From positions 10,825,840 to 10,889,839 of the forward strand of contig NC_053128.1 in assembly GCF_010015445.1 (NCBI RefSeq): DNA of 64,000 bases, in the 5' to 3' direction. Made by a program: the position numbers and the translations under genes. A model generated the notes under the pieces. The model was given only the letters and a program-made list of their open reading frames with translations, had not been told where the DNA came from and did no database searches. Of this stretch, positions 58,746 to 64,000 are shown in pieces. How positions within the stretch are numbered: position 1 is the stretch's first letter; each line of letters starts with the position of its first letter. Source of the stretch: Perca fluviatilis (taxonomy: Eukaryota; Chordata; Actinopteri; Perciformes; Percidae).

Positions 58746-60838
58746 CAGTCATAGTATAGTCTGCTGGAAAAGTCATAGGATATCATGTCAAACAGTCATA
58801 GTATAGTATGTCAAAATAAGTGATGAACAAGTCGCAAAGGTATAGTATGTCGAAAAATTGATAAAAAGTCATAGTATAGTATGTCAAACAGTCATAGTAT
58901 AGTATGTCGAAAAAATTGATAAAAAGTCATAGTATAGTATGTCAAACAGTCACAGTTTAGCATGTCCAAAAAGAGATGAAACAGTCATAGTATGAGTATG
59001 TCAAACAGTCATAGTATAGTTATGTCGAAAAAAGTGATAAAAAAGTCATAGTATAGTATGTCGAAAACAGTCATAGTATAGTATGTCAAAAGTCATTAGT
59101 ATAGTATGTCGAAACAGTCATAGTATAGTATGTCGAAAACAGTCATAGTATAGTATGTCCAAAAAAGTGATAAAACAGTCATAGTATAGTATGTCAAAAA
59201 GAGATGAAACAGTCATAGTATAGTATGTCAAAAACAGTCCAAAGGATAGTATGTCATATGTAGTATAGTATGTAAAAAACTGTCATAGTATAGTATGTCA
59301 AAAAGTCATAGTATATTAGGTCAAAACAGTCATAGTATAGTATGTCAAACAGTCATGATAGCATGTCAAAAAGTGATAAAACAGTCATAGTATAGTATGT
59401 CGAAAAAATTGATAAAAAGTCATAGTATAGTATGTCGAAAACAGTCATAGTATAGCATGTTGAAAACAGTCATAGTATAGCATGTCAAACAGTCATAGTA
59501 TAGTTTGCTCGAAAAAATTGATAAAAAGTCATAGTATAGCATGTTGAAAAGTAATAGTATAGCATGTCGAAAAAAGTGATAGAACAGTCATAGTTACAGT
59601 ATGTCGAAAAATTGCTAAAAGTCATAGTATAGTATGTCAAACAGTCATAGTATAGTATGTCCAAAAAAAGTGATAAAACACTAATAGTATAGTATGTCAA
59701 AACAGTCATGAGTATAGCATGTCAAAAAAGTGATAAAACACTAATAGTATAGTATGTCAAACAGTCATAATATATGCATGTCAAAAAATTTATAAAAGTC
59801 ATAGTATAGCATGTCAGAAAAAAGTGATAAAACAGTCATAGTATAGTATGTCAAAAAAGTGATAAAACAGTCATAGTATAGTATGTGAAAACAGTCATAG
59901 TATAGTATGTCAAACAGTCATAGTATAGCATGTCAAAAAGTGAATGTAAAACAGTCATAGTATAGTATGTCGAAACAGTCATAGTATAGTATGTCAAACA
60001 GTCATATTATAGTATGTTGAAAAAATTGATAAAAGTCATAGTATAGTATGTCAAACAGTCACAGTTTAGCATGTCCAAAAGAGATGAAACAGTCATAGTA
60101 TAGTATGTCAAAAACAGTCAAAGGATAGTATGTCAAACAGTCATAGTATAGTATGTCAAAAACAGTCATAGTATAGTATGTCAAACAGATCATAGTATAT
60201 TATGTCAAAACAGTCATAGTATAGTATGTCAAACAGTCATAGCATAGCATGTCCAAAAAGTGATAAAACAGTCATAGTATAGTATGTCGAAAAAATTGAT
60301 AAAAAGTCATAGTATAGTATGTCGAAAACAGTCATAGTATAGCATGTTGAAAACAGTCATAGTATAGCATGTCAAACAAGTCATAGTATAGTATGTTGGA
60401 AAAAATTGATAAAAATTCATAGTATAGTATGTCGAAAACAGTCATAGTATAGTATGTCAAACAGTCATAGTATAGTATGTCAAACAGTCATAGTATAGTA
60501 TGTCAAAATAAGTGATGAACAAGTCATAGTATAGTAGTCGAAAACAGTCATAGTATAGCATGTCCAAAAAGTGATAAAACAGTCATAGTAAATTATGTCA
60601 AACAGTCACAGTATAGCATGTCAAAACAGTGATAAAACAGTCATAGTATAGTATGTCGAAAAAATTGATAAAAGAATCATGAGTATAGTATGTCAAACAG
60701 TCATAGTATAAGCGTGTCCAAAAGAGATGAAACAGTCATAGTATAGTATGTCAAACAGTCATAGTATGAGTATGTCAAACAGTCATAGTATAGTATGTCA
60801 AACAGTCATAGTATAGTATGTCAAAGAAAGTGATAAAA

Positions 60839-60947
60839 TGTCGATAAGATTCAAAACCCCAACCAGTGATTTGAACCAGGGTCTGAGTTTGCAGTGCCTA
60901 CTTGCAGGTTACATTTAGAGTAACACTAACCTCTAAGCCACCATACA
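60839..60947 (-). repeat. tRNA-like block 7
   Basis: Same subclass and flanks as block 6, with an extra T before the box B region. Confidence 0.68.
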
Positions 60948-61964
60948 GTCATAGTATAGTCTGCTGAAAAAAGTCATAGGATATCATGTCAAACAGTCAC
61001 TTAGTATAGTATGTCAAAATAAGTGATGAACAAGTCATAGTATAGTATGTCGAAAAAATTGATAAAAAGTCATAGTATAGTATGTCAAACAGTCATAGTA
61101 TAGGTATATAAAAAAATTGATAAAAAGTCATAGTATAGTATGTCAAACAGTCACAGTTTAGCATGTCCAAAAAAGAGATGAAACAGTCATAGTATAGTAT
61201 GTCAAACAGTCATAGTATTAGTATGTCGAAAAAGTGATAAAAAAGTATAGTATAGTATGTGGAAACAGTCCATAGTATAGTATGTCAAAAAGTAAGTATA
61301 GTATGTGAAAACAGTCATAGTATAGTATCGAAAACAGTCATAGTATAGTATGTCCAAAAAGTGATAAAACAGTCATAGTATAGTATGTCAAAAAAGTGAT
61401 AAAACAGTCATAGGTATAGTATGTCCAAAAAGAGATGAAAATGTCATAGTATAGTATGTCAAAACAGTCAAAGGATAGTATGTCAAACAGTCATAGTATA
61501 GTATGTCAAAAACAGTCATAGTATAGTATGTCCAAAAAGTCATAGTATATTAGGTCAAAAACAGTCATAGTATAGTATGTCAAACAGTCATAGCATAGCA
61601 TGTCCAAAAAGTGATAAAACAGTCATAGTATAGTATGTCGAAAAAATTGATAAAAAGTCATAGTATATATGTCGAAACAGTCATAGTATAGCATGTTGAA
61701 AACAGTCATAGTATAGCATATCAAACAGTCATAGGTATAGTTATGCAGAAAAATTGATAAAAAGTCATAGTATAGCATGTTGAAAAGTAATAGTATGAGC
61801 ATGTCGAAAAAGTGATAGAACAGTCATAGTACAGTATGTCGAAAAATTGCTAAAAAGTCATAGTATAGTGTATGTCAAACAGTCATAGTATAGTATGTCA
61901 AACAGTCATAGTATAATATGTCAAACAGTCATAGTATAGTATGTCAAAAAAGTGATAAAAGAAT

Positions 61965-62069
61965 ACGTAAGATTCAAAGCCCCAACGAGTGATTTGAACC
62001 AGGGTCTGAGTTTGCAGTGCCTACTTGCAGGTTACATTTAGAGTAACACTAACCTCTAAAGCCACCATA
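61965..62069 (-). repeat. tRNA-like block 8
   Basis: Same subclass, with several single-base indels (GAATACGTAAGATTC at the left), in the poorest part of the array. Confidence 0.62.
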
Positions 62070-63506
62070 CAGTCATAGTATAGTCTGCTGAAAAAGTCAT
62101 AGGATATCATGTCAAACAGTCATAGTATGAGTATGTCAAACAGTCATAGTATAGTATGTCAAACAGTCATAGTATAGTATGTCAAAATAAGTGATGAACA
62201 AGTCATAGTATGTATGGTAGAAAAAATTGATAAAAAGTCATAGTAAGCATGTCCAAAAAGTGATAAAACAGTCATAGTAAATTATGTCAAACAGTCACAG
62301 AGCAAAGCATGTCGAAAACAGTGATAAAACAGTCATAGTATAGTATATCTAAAAAATTGATAAAAAGTCATAGTATTAGTATGTCAAACAGTCATAGTAT
62401 ATTAGTATGTCTAAAAATTGATAAAAGTCATATAGTATAGTATGTCAAACAGTCACAGTTTAGCATGTCCAAAAAGAGATGAAACAGTCATAGCATAGTG
62501 ATGTCAAAACAGTCATAGCATAGTAAGGGTCGAAAAAAGTGATAAAAAAGTCATAGTATAGTAATAGTCGAAAAACAGTCATATTATAGTATGGGGTCAA
62601 ACAGTCATAGTATAGTATGGGGTCGAAAACAGTCATAGTATAGTATGTCTAAAACAGTCATAGCATAAGTATGTCCAAAAAAGTGATAAAACAATACAGT
62701 ATAGTATGTCCAAAAAGTGATAAAACAGTCATAGTATGTCGAAAGAATTGATTAAAAAGTCATAAGATATATGTCAAAAATTAGTCACAGTATAGTATGT
62801 CAAATGAAGTCAATAGTATAGCATGTCTAAAACAGTCATATATAGTATATCAACCAGTCATAGAATAGTATGTCAAACAAAGTCATAGGGGTATAGTATG
62901 TCAAAAACAATAGTATTAGTATGTCAAACAATGATAGCATGTCCAAAAAGACAAACATCATAGTATGTACGTCAAAACAGTCAAAGGATAGTATGTCAAA
63001 CAGTCATAGTGCATATATGTCAAAAAACAGTCATAGTATAGTATGTCAAACAGTCATAGTATATTAGGTCAAACAGTCATAGCATAGTATGTCAAACAGT
63101 CATAGTATTAAAGCATGTCCAAAAAGTGATAAAACAACAGTCATAGTATAGTATGTCAAAAATTCGATAAAAAGTCATATATAGTATGTCTAAAACAGTC
63201 ATAGTATAGCATGTTGAAAACAGTCATAGTATAGTATGTCAAACAGTCATAGTATAGTATGTCGAAACAATTGATAAAAAGTCATAGTATAGTATGTCAA
63301 ATAGTCATAGTATAGTATGTCAAACAGTCATAGTATAGTATGTCCAAAAAGTGATAAAACAGTCATAGAATAGTATGTCGAAAAAATTGATTAAAAGTCA
63401 TAGTATAGTATGTCAAAAACAGTCATAGTATAGCATGTCGAAACAGTCATAGTATAGTATGTCAAACAGTCATAGTATAGTATGTCAAAAAAAGTGATAA
63501 AAATGT

Positions 63507-63616
63507 CGATAAGATTCAAAGTCCCAGCCCATACTTGTGATTTAACCAGGATCTGAGTTTGCAGTACCTACTTGCTGGTTCCATTTAGAGTAACACTAAC
63601 CTCTAAGCCACCATAC
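63507..63616 (-). repeat. tRNA-like block 9, copy of block 5
   Basis: Nearly identical to 56858-56969 at an offset of 6,646 bp, including flanks and the following half block. Confidence 0.72.
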
Positions 63617-64000
63617 CCTATAGTATAGTATATTGAAAGAGACTTAGTGTAGTATGTCAAAAAACTGATAAAAATGTCGATAATATTCAAAGTCCCAGCC
63701 CATACTGGTGATGGAACCAGGATCTGAGTTTGTAGTATAGTATGTCGAAAACAGTCATAGTATAGTATGTCAAACAGTCATAGTATTGTATGTCAAACAG
63801 TCATAATATAGCATGTCGAAAACAGTCATAGTATAGTATGTCAACCAGTCATAGTATAGCATGTCCAAAAAAGTGATAAAACACTAATAGTATAGTATGT
63901 CAAACAGTCATAGTATAGTATTTCCAAAACAGTCATAGTATAGTATGTCAAACAGTCATAGTATAGTATGTCCAAAAAGTGATAAAACAGTCATAGTATA

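Larger units (their letters stand above)
44306..64000 (+). repeat. Large AT-rich satellite array with short, variable unit
   Basis: About 19.7 kb to the window end, no gene. Basic units: GTCATAGTATAGTATGTCAAACA (given here as 23 bp; core TCATAGTATAGTATGTC), a 25-bp form with GAAAACA, and 35-36 bp forms with spacer AAAAAGTGATAAAACA or AAAATTGATAAAAA. Frequent changes are GTATG to GCATG and CGAAA to CCAAA. The core CATAGTATAGTATG is a near palindrome (two mismatches). Larger periods are built from it, and a tRNA-like block recurs. All reading frames in it (repeated DILYYDCLTYYTMTVF on the minus strand) are artefacts. Confidence 0.97.

Noticed and set aside
45109..59709. Minus-strand frames coding repeated DILYYDCLTYYTMTVF-type peptides
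   Set aside because: They follow satellite periodicity, break whenever a unit changes length, and have no start context or splice structure.
44306..64000. Regular short repeats with spacers, CRISPR-like at first sight
   Set aside because: Spacers are themselves repetitive and of a few types, there are no cas genes, and the context is vertebrate. It is a eukaryotic satellite.

Overview
The window looks like nuclear DNA from a ray-finned (teleost) fish. It holds one spliced vertebrate gene with GT-AG introns in all reading phases, long (TG)n/(CA)n microsatellites, a tRNA-derived fish SINE, a Tc1 element with roughly 220-bp inverted ends, L2/CR1-like and RTE-like LINEs, a Gypsy-type LTR family and many small terminal-inverted-repeat elements. 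Nothing prokaryotic is present.

The only host gene I can assemble is on the + strand from 6145 to 37998: seven coding exons, 369 codons. It encodes a CXADR/CTX-family immunoglobulin adhesion protein with a signal peptide, V-set domain, C2-set domain with the extra CTX-type disulfide, one transmembrane helix, a short tail and a C-terminal hydrophobic PDZ-ligand-like motif. Every splice phase agrees (1,0,1,1,1,2). The tail begins with the CAR-like DIRED-PPP motif, and an AATAAA lies about 310 bp after the stop.

Layout: 1-6100 upstream DNA with a hAT-type MITE, microsatellites and a transposon nested in another. 6145-15096 exons 1-5, with a 1.56-kb hAT-type element in intron 1 and a SINE in intron 2. 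15097-22153 (intron 5) holds a broken LINE, a solo LTR and a dead Tc1 element. 22154-22295 is exon 6. 22296-37781 (intron 6, 15.5 kb) holds a TIR element with a SINE inside it, a tandem LTR-internal-LTR-internal-LTR structure nested in another DNA element, and a broken L2 LINE. 37782-37998 is exon 7. 38000-42200 is repeat-rich 3' flank. 42190-64000 is a satellite domain with a LINE near its left edge; the array runs off the window end.

The satellite (about 19.7 kb here) has a 23-25 bp core plus longer spacer variants, about 2.2-kb higher-order repeats, one exact 6,646-bp offset duplication, and a recurrent block of about 106 bp that looks tRNA-derived on the minus strand. The LTR array has two copies of a Ser/Pro-rich 9-residue-repeat coding region and no visible polymerase. 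I see no convincing new enzymatic or defence system. The most unusual items are the LTR array, the satellite with its tRNA-like block, and the altered V-domain of the CXADR-like protein.
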